Of a DNA stretch of 64,000 bases, positions 49,096-58,296 are shown piece by piece. The position numbers and the translations under genes were made by a program. How positions within the stretch are numbered: the stretch's first letter is position 1; each line of letters begins with the position of its first letter. The notes under the pieces were generated by a model. It was not told the DNA's origin and did no database searches. It saw only the letters and a program-made list of their open reading frames with translations. Source of the stretch: Acinetobacter sp. ANC 4910 (GTDB taxonomy: Bacteria > Pseudomonadota > Gammaproteobacteria > Pseudomonadales > Moraxellaceae); NCBI RefSeq assembly GCF_004331035.1, contig NZ_SJNT01000002.1, positions 62,001 through 126,000 of the forward strand, in the 5' to 3' direction.

Positions 49096-49803
49096 TTAAC
49101 CCTTTAAAATTTCACCTTTAATAATATCTAAATCTATTCTTCGACTATCAAATTCAGGAGGAATTACACCTGTAAAATGTCGTCCTATAAAACTAAATGA
49201 GTGCTTTCCAACTGTAACACCGTATGGTGTTTTAGATTTCATCCATGCTAATTGAGCCTTATATGCTTTCGTTGCACCATTATGATAATCAATAGGGCTT
49301 TTAATTTTCGTGTCAGGTTTACTATGCCCCTCTATTTTCAACATAGCTATACGCATTGAAAGTGCATATTGCTTACATAGAAGTAATGGTGGTGGGACTG
49401 GTTGATTTGTCCAAGCACTACCAGCTTCAGTTGCAGTTACAATCATGCGATATCCATTTTGTGCTTGGATTCGACCACTGTGTTGCCCTTTATTACATTC
49501 TTTATTATTACTACTACAAGATTTTTCTAACTCTTTAGTCTTTGCTTTACTTGATGCTAATGCTCTATCTTTTTGTTCCTGCGAAATAGATGACCGGCTA
49601 TCCTCTATATCCTCTTCTGCTACATTAATATTAATATTATGCATTCCTGAAATTGTTCCATCACCTAATGTGGATGGGGTTAAAACTCCAATCAATATCG
49701 CGCTGATAGGATTTACTCTAGTACCTGTTTTAACAACAGTACCTGCCGTTTCAGAGACTGTTCCCCATCCACCTAAACTACCTATATCCGCTGCTACTGC
49801 CAT
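49096..49803 (-). CDS. Putative T6SS effector of unknown activity
   Basis: 235 residues. The N-terminus MAVAADIGSLGGWGTVSETA is Gly/Ala-rich and hydrophobic, a form seen at the start of Acinetobacter vgrG-linked effectors (memory). A basic region with four Cys (KSCSSNNKECNKGQHSGRI near 93-111) precedes GRIQAQNGYRM, and the C-terminal 80 residues carry HxH-like and Arg/Asp-rich parts (VGKHSFSFIGRHFTG, SRRIDLDIIKGEI). I do not recognise a catalytic family; nuclease-like chemistry is possible given the His, Asp and Arg content, but unproven. Its start overlaps the 141-residue gene by 10 nt. Confidence 0.7.
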   Translation of the reverse strand: MAVAADIGSLGGWGTVSETAGTVVKTGTRVNPISAILIGVLTPSTLGDGTISGMHNININVAEEDIEDSRSSISQEQKDRALASSKAKTKELEKSCSSNNKECNKGQHSGRIQAQNGYRMIVTATEAGSAWTNQPVPPPLLLCKQYALSMRIAMLKIEGHSKPDTKIKSPIDYHNGATKAYKAQLAWMKSKTPYGVTVGKHSFSFIGRHFTGVIPPEFDSRRIDLDIIKGEILKG

Positions 49804-50219
49804 GTTTCTTTCTCCAAGGCAGCATAGAATTTTTGGGATTCAGAATTATTCAAGCAACTTTCTACAATCCCTGCTAAAACATCTATTCTTAAATATGGGG
49901 GCCATAACCTTTCTTCTAAAATTCCTCTATTCCATTTGTCTTCTTCAATATTATATTTATTCACAATGAAACAAATCTCCCCATAGACCGCGCGCCATTT
50001 GTTGTAGTCAATATCATCTTCCAAACCATGTAAATATTTTTTCACGCGAGTTTGGGCAAGAAGTAAAAAATCAACACCTTTTTTCTCATCATCGTCAAAA
50101 TATTTTTTGGAAAGTAAAGGAAATTTTTCTTTTAACCTATTCCAATTCCACAAAGCTAATTCTTCTTCACGATCTGTAGTAAATGAATCGATTTGTTCTT
50201 GCGTAAACTTAATTGCCAT
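49794..50219 (-). CDS. Hypothetical protein between T6SS adaptor and effector
   Basis: 141 residues, charged and helical, no signal peptide. It starts 1 nt after the DUF4123 gene ends and overlaps the effector start by 10 nt, so all are one translational unit. Text such as VKKYLHGLEDDIDYNKWRAV near 58-77 and a last helix (LRIDVLAGIVESCLN) are not recognised. Position suggests a chaperone or second adaptor for the effector; an extra immunity protein is the alternative. Confidence 0.65.
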   Translation of the reverse strand: MAIKFTQEQIDSFTTDREEELALWNWNRLKEKFPLLSKKYFDDDEKKGVDFLLLAQTRVKKYLHGLEDDIDYNKWRAVYGEICFIVNKYNIEEDKWNRGILEERLWPPYLRIDVLAGIVESCLNNSESQKFYAALEKETWQ

Positions 50220-50220
50220 A

Positions 50221-50736
50221 TCAATCGCTCACTAAATTATTAAAGGTGTCATTGGCTTGCTGAACCCACCAGTTATTCAAGGGCTTAAATAATTTTTGAT
50301 ATTCCTGCTTATCCAACATTTTATCTAAGATTTTAGTAATAGATGGATCGTAAAACCGAAACAAAGCGAGTTCACCATTCGGCATCTCAGCCTGTAAAAA
50401 TGGCTGTAAATGCTTTATTAGTGATTGTTTAGACAAAGATGTTTCTATTAGTGAAAACATCCCTATATTCTCGCTAACTAAAAGTGTCCATTGCAGTGTT
50501 TCATTGTTTCCTTGATCGATGTGCATCAACAAAGGAGATACTTCTAAGGGCGAAGTTTCATCGATAGTGCCGTGAAATAAGTTTCCAATTTGATTGAATT
50601 GTTTTTCCGACAGTGTCTTTAACCACCGTTTAATGTAGATATGATTTTTCGCACTATCTAAAAGCAAATAAAAGTTTAAATTTGGATTCGATTCTTGCTG
50701 TTGAGAAATATGATCAAAGAGTTGATTAGTATTCAT
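50221..50736 (-). CDS. DUF4123 T6SS effector adaptor
   Basis: 171-residue DUF4123-type chaperone that loads an effector onto VgrG. Family features: FYLLLDSAKNHIYIKRWL near 23-40, SPLLMHIDQGN near 68-78, and the later block NGELALFRFYDPSITKILDKM near 120-140 (R-x-Y-D-P). Start ATG at 50736, one nt after the vgrG stop, with GGGAAA upstream; the longer frame that overlaps vgrG by 44 nt is less likely. In this class the adaptor lies directly between vgrG and its cargo, as here. Confidence 0.88.
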   Translation of the reverse strand: MNTNQLFDHISQQQESNPNLNFYLLLDSAKNHIYIKRWLKTLSEKQFNQIGNLFHGTIDETSPLEVSPLLMHIDQGNNETLQWTLLVSENIGMFSLIETSLSKQSLIKHLQPFLQAEMPNGELALFRFYDPSITKILDKMLDKQEYQKLFKPLNNWWVQQANDTFNNLVSD

Positions 50737-50737
50737 A

Positions 50738-53308
50738 TCAAATTTCCCGATGTACAAACGGTAATGATTTCCTAGCTGCATCTAACAAACATGGAATACA
50801 GATTTTGCTAGAAATATTCGGCAACTGAAAATTATGATTGCTCCCTTTAAGGAACTTAGTTTGAGAAGATTTTACTTCGACTAATCCGGGACTATTAATT
50901 TCAATTGAACCATCAGTTTTTATTTTGATGTACCCACCACCACAAGTCAGCATAATTTCTTTTTTGGCTGCAATCGTGATGGCATTTTCAGTGCTCATAA
51001 TCTTGCAATCTTTTAAAGATGCTAAATCTAGCTCATCATTTTGTGCATGAATTTTGATATTCCCTTGTGTGGCAAAAGCATTAATTCCATTTTCTTGTGT
51101 ATAAAAACTTAAGCCTTTTGCTGCATGAGCAGTCAATTCACCAGATGAGCTCAAATCAAATTGTTTCCCAGCCATCATTTTTATATTTTCTTTAGCAACA
51201 TGAGTTTGATTTTGCTGACTTACTGAAATAAAGTCTTTGGGGGCACTGACTAAAATATTGAATTCGTCGAATTTCTCTAAGGTACTCTCAACTTGAGTTA
51301 GAAGATCTTGACTAATTTGATAATTTTCATCTTGAAAGACTTTACTGGTTCGAGCATTGTTTTCTAAAGTTTTAAGTTGATCCAAAGATTCCGTTAATTG
51401 CATTAACAGTTCTTGAATATTCAACTGAATATCTGAAGCACTGTTTTGGCTTGCAGCGCTAATTAGTAAACCTTTACCTGCACGTACTGCCCCCCAAGCA
51501 TCAGTACGTAACTCAAAACCTTCTCCACGGTCTTCACTTTCTTCGGTGGCTTTAGGATGACTCAGTTTACCTAAATTGAGTTGACTTGCCGCATGACTGC
51601 TTTGCAACTGGGCACTAATTTGACCCGTGCTGTCATCAAATCGGAGCTGGTTAAAGCCTTCTCCCTGATATTCTTTAGATTTAATGCCTGCCAGTTTTTT
51701 GGTATCAGGGAGTTGTCCTGCATTATCGAATTTTGTAGGAGAACGCTGTGCTTCATGAAGACGTCCCACCACAAAAGGACGATCTATGTCTCCTTGAAAG
51801 AAGTCAATGACTACAATTTCCCCGATACGCGGCAAGAAACGTGCCCCGTAGCCTTCACCCGCCCATGGGGTCAATACATCCACCCAAGCAGAGTCCGTAT
51901 CGTTATCATTGCTGCCCGCACCACCATCATGTGTATGGTCTTCATTTCTTGTGAATAAAAAGCGAACTTTGATGCGCCCCCATTCATCGACATGGATTTC
52001 TTCACCATTCGGTCCAACCACCTGAGCACGTTGCGGGTGGGCAGCTGGGCGATGTTGCTCGGGATGATAAGCGGGTACAGTTTTAATATGTCGACGTTGT
52101 AAGCTCAGCAGATTGCCTTGGCGCTGTTCACTTGCAATGCTGCTCAGTGTAGATGTAAATTGCCAGTGACTTTGTTGGAGAAGTTGCTCCAATTGTTGGT
52201 TTAAATCTTTAGGCAGGTTATTTTGGCTATAAAAGGTTTTTTCGGTAATGAGAAATTCTTTGTCTGCACCACTGTGTTGATTAATTTCTGGATGGTCTTG
52301 CAGTTCAAACCAGTAACCCACATGAGCATCTCGCACCGTAGACTGGGCACAGAAATGCTTGGCTTGTGCATTGTAATAGTCCGATAACTGCTGGTTAAAT
52401 TGTTCTAGTTGTGGATTGCCCGATGCTGTTGCACCATCCTCCCCATTCAGGTCTTGCATCCATGCGGGTGAAAAATGCCATGCTTGTTCTAGCCCTAAAC
52501 TTGCAACATCATATTGCTCACTTTGCTGATGTTTGCTTTGTACACTGCCTGCACCATCATCTTGGGTCAGTGCATCAGCTTGCCAGCGCTGAACATGCAC
52601 TGCTGTGGGCTGTAACTGGCGTTGTGCCTGCCAATCGATAATGCTATCTGCGGCTTGAACGGCACTGCTCTGATGAAAACGGATAAAACATCGTGGCAGG
52701 GCTTGGTAGTGCTGGTTATCATCAATTAAGCGTAGTTTTTGTGCTTGAATCGGTTGGTGAATTTGGGCAAGCAGTGTTTGTGCTTCATCAATCAGCCAAC
52801 TCATCCCTTCGCTTCTGAGGAGCCGAGTTAAAAAATCATAATCACTTTCATTGCTTTGCATAATGAAAGGTCGAATGTCATACTCTCGGCTCAGCCCTGC
52901 TAAATCAAGGCTCAGGCTTGCCGCAAATAGCGGACTTTTTTGTTGCCACTCTTGGAACAGAATGTTGACCACATCCACCACATTTTTATTCATAAACACA
53001 CGACTGTTACGGCGTTGTTTCCATAAGGTGGTCGGGTCTTCAAGTATGAGGCGATATAAAGTCAGTGCACCATCGCTTGCTCCAGCTTGAGCTTGGGTGA
53101 TGATGCCTGTGATACGGCTCAATTGGCCTGTGTCAGTCACTTGGTCTATAGCGACCTGACAGCCAATAAACTGTTTTAGCGGAATAAATGCATGTGTCGA
53201 CAAGCAAATTAAACTGGCGGTTAAGCCTTGATTTAAGCCATGCGTCCCGTCTATTCGCTGTAAATAGACCTGCTGATTCAGCAACGCATTGGCAAACTGG
53301 ATATGCAA
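50738..53308 (-). CDS. vgrG: VgrG spike protein of type VI secretion, with nonsense codon near the original start
   Basis: T6SS tip protein of 856 residues from a TTG at 53308. It contains the gp27-like part (LQRIDGTHGLNQGLTASLIC, SRVFMNKNVVDVVNILFQEW near 105-124) and the gp5/OB domain (VDEWGRIKVRFLFTRNEDH near 435-453, VDVLTPWAGEGYGARFLPRIGEIV). A DUF2345-type beta region then runs to the end. Upstream, ATG at 53368 opens MLNHIYAALEQLGFTTQ, then TAA (53315-53317), then RVLHIQFANALLNQQ in the same frame. So the natural start is probably 53368, cut by a nonsense codon at position 18. Function may survive by reinitiation or be lost. Confidence 0.8.
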   Translation of the reverse strand: MHIQFANALLNQQVYLQRIDGTHGLNQGLTASLICLSTHAFIPLKQFIGCQVAIDQVTDTGQLSRITGIITQAQAGASDGALTLYRLILEDPTTLWKQRRNSRVFMNKNVVDVVNILFQEWQQKSPLFAASLSLDLAGLSREYDIRPFIMQSNESDYDFLTRLLRSEGMSWLIDEAQTLLAQIHQPIQAQKLRLIDDNQHYQALPRCFIRFHQSSAVQAADSIIDWQAQRQLQPTAVHVQRWQADALTQDDGAGSVQSKHQQSEQYDVASLGLEQAWHFSPAWMQDLNGEDGATASGNPQLEQFNQQLSDYYNAQAKHFCAQSTVRDAHVGYWFELQDHPEINQHSGADKEFLITEKTFYSQNNLPKDLNQQLEQLLQQSHWQFTSTLSSIASEQRQGNLLSLQRRHIKTVPAYHPEQHRPAAHPQRAQVVGPNGEEIHVDEWGRIKVRFLFTRNEDHTHDGGAGSNDNDTDSAWVDVLTPWAGEGYGARFLPRIGEIVVIDFFQGDIDRPFVVGRLHEAQRSPTKFDNAGQLPDTKKLAGIKSKEYQGEGFNQLRFDDSTGQISAQLQSSHAASQLNLGKLSHPKATEESEDRGEGFELRTDAWGAVRAGKGLLISAASQNSASDIQLNIQELLMQLTESLDQLKTLENNARTSKVFQDENYQISQDLLTQVESTLEKFDEFNILVSAPKDFISVSQQNQTHVAKENIKMMAGKQFDLSSSGELTAHAAKGLSFYTQENGINAFATQGNIKIHAQNDELDLASLKDCKIMSTENAITIAAKKEIMLTCGGGYIKIKTDGSIEINSPGLVEVKSSQTKFLKGSNHNFQLPNISSKICIPCLLDAARKSLPFVHREI

Positions 53309-53314
53309 TACACG

Positions 53315-53317
53315 TTA
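53315..53317 (-). other. In-frame TAA, codon 18 of vgrG
   Basis: The 17 codons before it and all codons after it form one continuous VgrG-like frame. From memory other Acinetobacter VgrG proteins read TTQQRVLHIQFAN here, so CAA to TAA is the likely change. Confidence 0.65.
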
Positions 53318-53368
53318 TTGTGTAGTGAATCCCAGCTGTTCTAAAGCAGCATAAATATGATTCAACAT

Positions 53369-53744
53369 AATGTTTTTAATAAATATAAAGTGGATGTCGT
53401 AATTATAAAGTTTGCCGTATAGTATAAAAATTTAGCGTTTTTGACCAGTGCCAAGCTGAATTTTATGACACTTTGTGACACAAATTGACAATATGGAAAG
53501 AAATCACACAGTATTATTTACGCTATAGATGCATGATTTCGTGAATGAAAATGTGCTAAACATTTAACTGAAAAAATATTGAATATAAATAAAAATCAAA
53601 AATATATAGTTAATTTTTTTCTTAAACCTCTCTCCAATCCCTAAGATATTTTACAAACTACTGATCAACAGAATATTCAATCTAATTCAGGCTTTCTGTG
53701 TTTACAAAATTATTTCAATTCAACCATATTCAGTTATTCAAAAA
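53369..53744. other. 376-nt AT-rich gap between vgrG and the dsdC pseudogene
   Basis: Should hold the vgrG promoter; a TATACT -10-like hexamer on the minus strand lies at 53421-53426, but no good -35 is spaced before it. No further gene was found. Confidence 0.4.
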
Positions 53745-54656
53745 TTAGGTTTGTGCTTTTAACCATGTCACAAAAGCATCGACTTTAGGCAACATCCGAC
53801 CTGTCGGTAAAGCAAGGTAATAATGCTGTTCACATACCAAAGACTTTTCAGGAAAGGGAATTATTAATCTCCCATTTTCAAGATCTTGTTGCACTAACCT
53901 TTTTCGACCCATACAAATCCCCAAATGCTATTTTGCAGCCAAGAGCGCCAAATCGGATCGATCAAACTGCATCCCCTTTGACGTATTCAGTTCTACTGCA
54001 AAATGATTTGCCCAACTCTGCCACTCTTCAGTTCCCGTACCGTTCTGCCATGCTTGGCTGTCATGCAACAAAGTGCAATCTTTTAAATGCTGTTCATGAC
54101 CCATTAAATTCATTTTTTCCGCATATTCTGAACTGCAAACAGGTCCGATGTGTTCATCCATCAAATACTGATAATTCAGATTCGCTAAAGGCTGATGATC
54201 AAAATAAATCGCCAGATCAATGCCTGTACGTTGAAAATTCACCATCTCATTGCCTGTTAAAATTGACAGTTCAATTAATGGATATTGTTGAATAAAATCC
54301 TGCAATTTAGGAATCAGCCAACATTGGGTAATCGAGGGTCGTGCGTAAATGGTGAGAGAACCCGCCAAAGCCTGATTTTGAATCGCTTTTATTTCGGTAC
54401 TTAAATGATCAAAAGATAGTTGTAAAGCCGCCAGTAATCTGTGCCCTGCATGACTCAAAACCACCTTACGATGTAACCGTTCAAATAATTGAATATTGAG
54501 TTCATTTTCAAGCAGATTGATTTGATGGCTGACAGCACTCGGTGTCAAACATAACTCAGCGGCTGCCATGGCAAATGATTCATGTCTTGCAGCAACTTCA
54601 AAAGTATAAAGTTTGGATAACTGAAAGCCTGTTAGATTGTTATAAGACATACTCAT
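53745..54656 (-). pseudogene. dsdC: DsdC-type LysR activator with an internal stop codon
   Basis: LysR-type activator of D-serine deaminase. The intact frame would encode 303 residues: an N-terminal helix-turn-helix (FEVAARHESFAMAAAELCLT, PSAVSHQINLLENELNIQLF) and an effector domain with LSILTGNEMVNFQRTGIDLA and FDRSDLALLAAK. It resembles E. coli DsdC closely. A TAG at 53928-53930 (codon 243) interrupts it. The same frame then goes on HLGICMGRKRLVQQDLENG and ends with VDAFVTWLKAQT at 53745. One C-to-T change (CAG to TAG) explains it. Residues 1-242 could still be made. Divergent from dsdA. Confidence 0.85.
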
Positions 54657-54890
54657 TTGTTTTATCTCTATTCATGGCTCTCATCTTGATATTGAAATTA
54701 AGCATACGCTTTGACTTAAAATCAATTCATCTAAACATGTTTTATTCAGCACTAAGGCGCATTACAGATGAATTATTTTCATGCATACGTCAAATATCAT
54801 CATTTGACCCCGTGTAGTAAATGCATTGAAATAAGCTCATCGTCGTTGTCTTGCCACTAAATATTTCTGTTTTTAGCCTGCAAAACCTAT

Positions 54891-56240
54891 ATGAGCCATC
54901 ACATGAATCCTCAACAGATCCAGCAACTCACTAAACAGTATCCTATCGTTAAAACATTGATCGAACTGAAAGAAACCATTTGGTTTAATCCTGATTTCAC
55001 AACACTAGAAGAAGGATTGCCTTATGTTGGACTTAATCAGGCAGATATTCATGATGCACGTGACCGCTTAGCTCGCTTTGCGCCCTATCTAATGACAGCA
55101 TTTCCAGAAACAGCCGCAAACAATGGCATCATCGAATCTGAACTGGTATCTATTTCAAAGATGCAACAACAATTAGAAGCACAATACAGACAAAAAATTG
55201 AGGGAACGCTGTGGCTTAAAAAAGACAGCCATTTACCCATTTCTGGTTCTATTAAAGCTCGTGGAGGTATTTATGAAGTGCTCTATTTTGCAGAAAAACT
55301 AGCACTCGATGCAGGCTTACTCACCCTTCAAGACAACTATGCCAAATTAAACTCGTCTGAATTTAAAAAGTTTTTCAGTCAATATCGTATTGCAGTAGGA
55401 TCAACTGGAAATCTAGGGCTATCGATTGGCATCATGAGTGCACAACTGGGTTTTAATGTAACAGTACATATGTCGGCAGATGCTCGCCAATGGAAAAAAG
55501 ACAAATTACGTGCACATGGTGTTATCGTAGTTGAATACACAGAAGATTATGGTGTTGCAGTTGAAGCAGGACGCAAAGCCGCGCTTTCAGATCCAAACTG
55601 CTATTTTATAGATGATGAAAACTCCAAAAACCTGTTTTTAGGTTATGCCGTGGCAGGGGAACGTTTAAAGCAGCAATTACAACAACGTGATATTCAAGTC
55701 GATCAAGAACACCCTTTATTGGTCTACTTACCTTGTGGTGTCGGTGGTGGCCCTGGTGGCGTGGCCTTTGGTTTAAAAATGGCATTTGGCGATCATGTGC
55801 ATTGCTTTTTTGCCGAACCAACACATTCTCCTTGCATGTTATTGGGCATTGCCACAGGCTTGCATGATCAAATCTCGGTACAAGACATCGGCATCGACAA
55901 CATCACCGATGCAGATGGACTCGCTGTCGGTCGCGCTTCTGGTTTTGTCGGTCGTGCTATGCAACGTTTATTGGATGGTCTTTACACCTTAGATGACCAG
56001 ACCCTTTATCAATTGCTGGGTTTGCTGAACCAAACCGAAAAACTGCAATTAGAACCTTCAGCTCTAGCTGGCATGTTGGGGCCCGTACTCATTTCAAAAC
56101 ATCCTGAATATGCGGCAATGCATCATTTCACGGAGCAACAATTGCAGAATGCCCATCATATTGTTTGGGGCACGGGGGGCGGCATGGTGCCAGAGGAAGA
56201 GATGGCAAACTATTTAGCCAAAGCAGCTATATCGAATTAA
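54891..56240 (+). CDS. dsdA: D-serine ammonia-lyase (D-serine dehydratase)
   Basis: PLP enzyme turning D-serine into pyruvate and ammonia, used for detoxification and as a carbon source. 449 residues. PLP-binding Lys near 122 lies in [16 protein letters not shown]. The glycine-rich phosphate loop is [18 protein letters not shown] near 280-297, [19 protein letters not shown] lies near 170-188, and [16 protein letters not shown] follows near 341-356. ATG at 54891, with a second ATG four codons later; neither has a strong ribosome site. No D-serine permease (dsdX) is adjacent, and the usual activator is broken. Confidence 0.94.
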   Translation: MSHHMNPQQIQQLTKQYPIVKTLIELKETIWFNPDFTTLEEGLPYVGLNQADIHDARDRLARFAPYLMTAFPETAANNGIIESELVSISKMQQQLEAQYRQKIEGTLWLKKDSHLPISGSIKARGGIYEVLYFAEKLALDAGLLTLQDNYAKLNSSEFKKFFSQYRIAVGSTGNLGLSIGIMSAQLGFNVTVHMSADARQWKKDKLRAHGVIVVEYTEDYGVAVEAGRKAALSDPNCYFIDDENSKNLFLGYAVAGERLKQQLQQRDIQVDQEHPLLVYLPCGVGGGPGGVAFGLKMAFGDHVHCFFAEPTHSPCMLLGIATGLHDQISVQDIGIDNITDADGLAVGRASGFVGRAMQRLLDGLYTLDDQTLYQLLGLLNQTEKLQLEPSALAGMLGPVLISKHPEYAAMHHFTEQQLQNAHHIVWGTGGGMVPEEEMANYLAKAAISN

Positions 56241-56267
56241 GTTTTTTCTGCCAGTTCACTCCAGCAG

Positions 56268-56320
56268 TGTAGAAACAGCGCTTCAGCACATAGGCTAAAG
56301 GTGTGTTTCTACATTTTTTT
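56268..56320 (+). terminator. Terminator after dsdA
   Basis: TGTAGAAACA (56268-56277) and TGTTTCTACA (56304-56313) form a 10-bp stem with a long loop, followed by T7 or more. Confidence 0.75.
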
Positions 56321-56355
56321 TCAACCTTAATGAAATACAATCCATACCGCATGAT

Positions 56356-57129
56356 TTAAATGTCTTTGATAAAATTCTGAATCAACTTCAGGACTTCAGT
56401 TTCTTTTTCTTGATGCGGAAAATGACCACAATCCTTTAAGATTTGCAGTTCCGTTTCGCCCGCTGCCAAATCAACAAAACGCTGCGGTTGAGCCAGAGTT
56501 GCATATTCATCTTGCTCGCCATGAATCACCAACATTGGGCAGTGAATCTGACGAATCTGGTCATTAATATTCCAATCTACAAATGTAGGGGACAACCATG
56601 TATCCGTCCATGCATTTAAAACCCACTGCGCTTTATTGCCATGAAATTTTGCTAATCGGCCAATAAATTTTTCATTATTAAAACTATGTTTAGCTTTCAG
56701 GATGCCTGCTAGGGTTACATCTTCGACTTCAGTTTGTGCGGAAGCCGTAATGACGGCACGACATTGTTCTGGATACACTCCTGCACAAACTGCTGCCATG
56801 CCACCTCCAACACTGTGTCCCATAACCAGAAACTGCTCAAGCTGAAAATGCTGTAGCACCTGTTGAAATGTAGAGGATGCTTCATCGGTCACAAAATTTA
56901 AATTTAACTGGGCTAATGGCGATGACTTACCAAAACCTAGACGATCATAAGCAATGACATCCCTTTGTGTCATTGCCGCCAGTTTCTCTGGAAAAGTTTT
57001 CCAAAGTTCTACACTTCCCAAGGATTCATGCAATAAAATGATCGGTGCTTGCTGACTCAATCCAACTGACCATCGCTTTATATAAATCTGCTGATCTGCA
57101 AAGTTTATGATTTGCTCTACAATGTTCAT
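56356..57129 (-). CDS. Alpha/beta hydrolase
   Basis: 257-residue cytoplasmic hydrolase of the alpha/beta fold. The nucleophile elbow FLVMGHSVGGGMAAVCAG near 92-109 gives Ser as catalytic base partner. The acid is likely the Asp in LVIHGEQDEYATLAQP near 196-211, and the His lies in LKDCGHFPHQEKETE near 234-248. The oxyanion side HESLGSVELWKTFPEKL is near 34-50. Length and cap size fit esterase or ring-cleavage hydrolase families; substrate unknown. Monocistronic. Confidence 0.85.
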   Translation of the reverse strand: MNIVEQIINFADQQIYIKRWSVGLSQQAPIILLHESLGSVELWKTFPEKLAAMTQRDVIAYDRLGFGKSSPLAQLNLNFVTDEASSTFQQVLQHFQLEQFLVMGHSVGGGMAAVCAGVYPEQCRAVITASAQTEVEDVTLAGILKAKHSFNNEKFIGRLAKFHGNKAQWVLNAWTDTWLSPTFVDWNINDQIRQIHCPMLVIHGEQDEYATLAQPQRFVDLAAGETELQILKDCGHFPHQEKETEVLKLIQNFIKDI

Positions 57130-57340
57130 GCTCTTTTTCTTCTGATCAAAATTTTATATTGGTTCAAATATTAATCAAAAATAAAAAATAAGTGGTGACC
57201 CATGATTCAAATCCCACTGCATAAGATCATTTTATTCATCTAAGCACAATCCAACTACGTTGCTTAGTATCTCATTCATTCAAAGGGAAAATTGAAGCCA
57301 ATAAACGTATGACGTATTTTCAATAAATCTTTTAAAATTC

Positions 57341-57373
57341 AGGCATCTTGAATCTTATTTATTCTTGATGCCT
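57341..57373 (-). terminator. Hairpin after the CDF transporter gene
   Basis: AGGCATC and GATGCCT pair, with an inner GAAT/ATTC pair, 20 nt beyond the CDF stop. The following U-run on the minus strand is weak. Confidence 0.45.
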
Positions 57374-57392
57374 ATTTATGTCCACTTTTAAA

Positions 57393-58277
57393 TTATATCG
57401 GGTCAATGTGAGTGACCACATCAATCACATTATGTTTTTTGAGGACTTCATTTCTGGCATCGACTGCAATTTTGTGCCCTTCTCTTACACTTTGCTCGCC
57501 ACTGACTTCCAAATGAACATCCACAATAATCATGTCGCCCATTTTACGGGTTCTGAGTTGATGTAAACCCAATATGCCCTCTTTATTCAATAAGGTTTCT
57601 TTTATAGCCGCTATTTCATCTTCATTTGCCGACTTGTCCATCAAATCATGTAAGCCCGTCCAGCTAAACTCGAAACCCATTTTGGCAATCATCAAACCGA
57701 CAATTAAGGCCGCAATTGGATCAAGAATCGGATATCCAGCGAGATTGCCAATAATCCCCAATGCCACAACAAAAGAAGATGCTGCATCTGAACGTGCATG
57801 CCAAGCATTCGCAATCAGCAAACTCGATTTTACTTTTTTGGCAACAAACATCATATAGCGGAACAAAAGTTCCTTACAGATCAATGCCGTAATCGCAACC
57901 CAAAGTGCCAGACTATGCACTTGGGGAATTTGCTCGGGGTGAAGAATTTTATGCGTTGCCGTCCATAACATGCCTATCCCAACGAACAGTAAAATTAAAC
58001 CAAGTACAAAAGATGCTGCATTTTCAAAACGGAGATAACCATAAGGATGGACATCATCTGGCGCTTTTTGACTATGACGATTCGCAACCAAGACAATAAA
58101 GTCAGCGACTAAGTCACTTAACGTATGAACACCATCCGCAACTAAACCTTGTGATTTAGAAAAAATACCAATCCATATCTGCCCAATCGACAAGAAAATA
58201 TTAACTGCAACACTTACCCATGTTGACTTTGAAGCAGCTTTTGCCCTCAACTCAAGATCAATATTTGATTCAATCAT
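57393..58277 (-). CDS. Cation diffusion facilitator (CDF) metal transporter
   Basis: 294-residue inner-membrane metal/proton antiporter, of the zinc/iron/cadmium group. Six membrane segments are expected. Metal-site motifs: GLVADGVHTLSDLVADFIV near 44-62 (H-x3-D), VHPYGYLRFENAASFVLGL near 76-94, and NAWHARSDAASSFVVALG near 156-173 (H-x3-D). The C-terminal cytoplasmic domain has DMIIVDVHLEVSGEQSVREG near 251-270 and ends VVTHIDPI. Divergent control is not seen; the cytochrome b561 gene ends 20 nt upstream, so the two may be co-transcribed. Confidence 0.92.
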   Translation of the reverse strand: MIESNIDLELRAKAASKSTWVSVAVNIFLSIGQIWIGIFSKSQGLVADGVHTLSDLVADFIVLVANRHSQKAPDDVHPYGYLRFENAASFVLGLILLFVGIGMLWTATHKILHPEQIPQVHSLALWVAITALICKELLFRYMMFVAKKVKSSLLIANAWHARSDAASSFVVALGIIGNLAGYPILDPIAALIVGLMIAKMGFEFSWTGLHDLMDKSANEDEIAAIKETLLNKEGILGLHQLRTRKMGDMIIVDVHLEVSGEQSVREGHKIAVDARNEVLKKHNVIDVVTHIDPI

Positions 58278-58296
58278 AATCTTTTAAGCTCTTGGT

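Noticed and set aside
50737..50781. Longer DUF4123 frame overlapping vgrG
   Set aside because: The ATG at 50736 follows the vgrG stop by 1 nt with a ribosome site; the extra 15 residues lie in the vgrG tail.
53369..53744. Sigma-54 promoter for vgrG (TTGGCAC seen near 53450)
   Set aside because: No GC pair at the -12 position with right spacing.
53928..54656. A complete 242-residue LysR gene
   Set aside because: The frame continues after one TAG with conserved DsdC C-terminal text, so it is a truncated longer gene.
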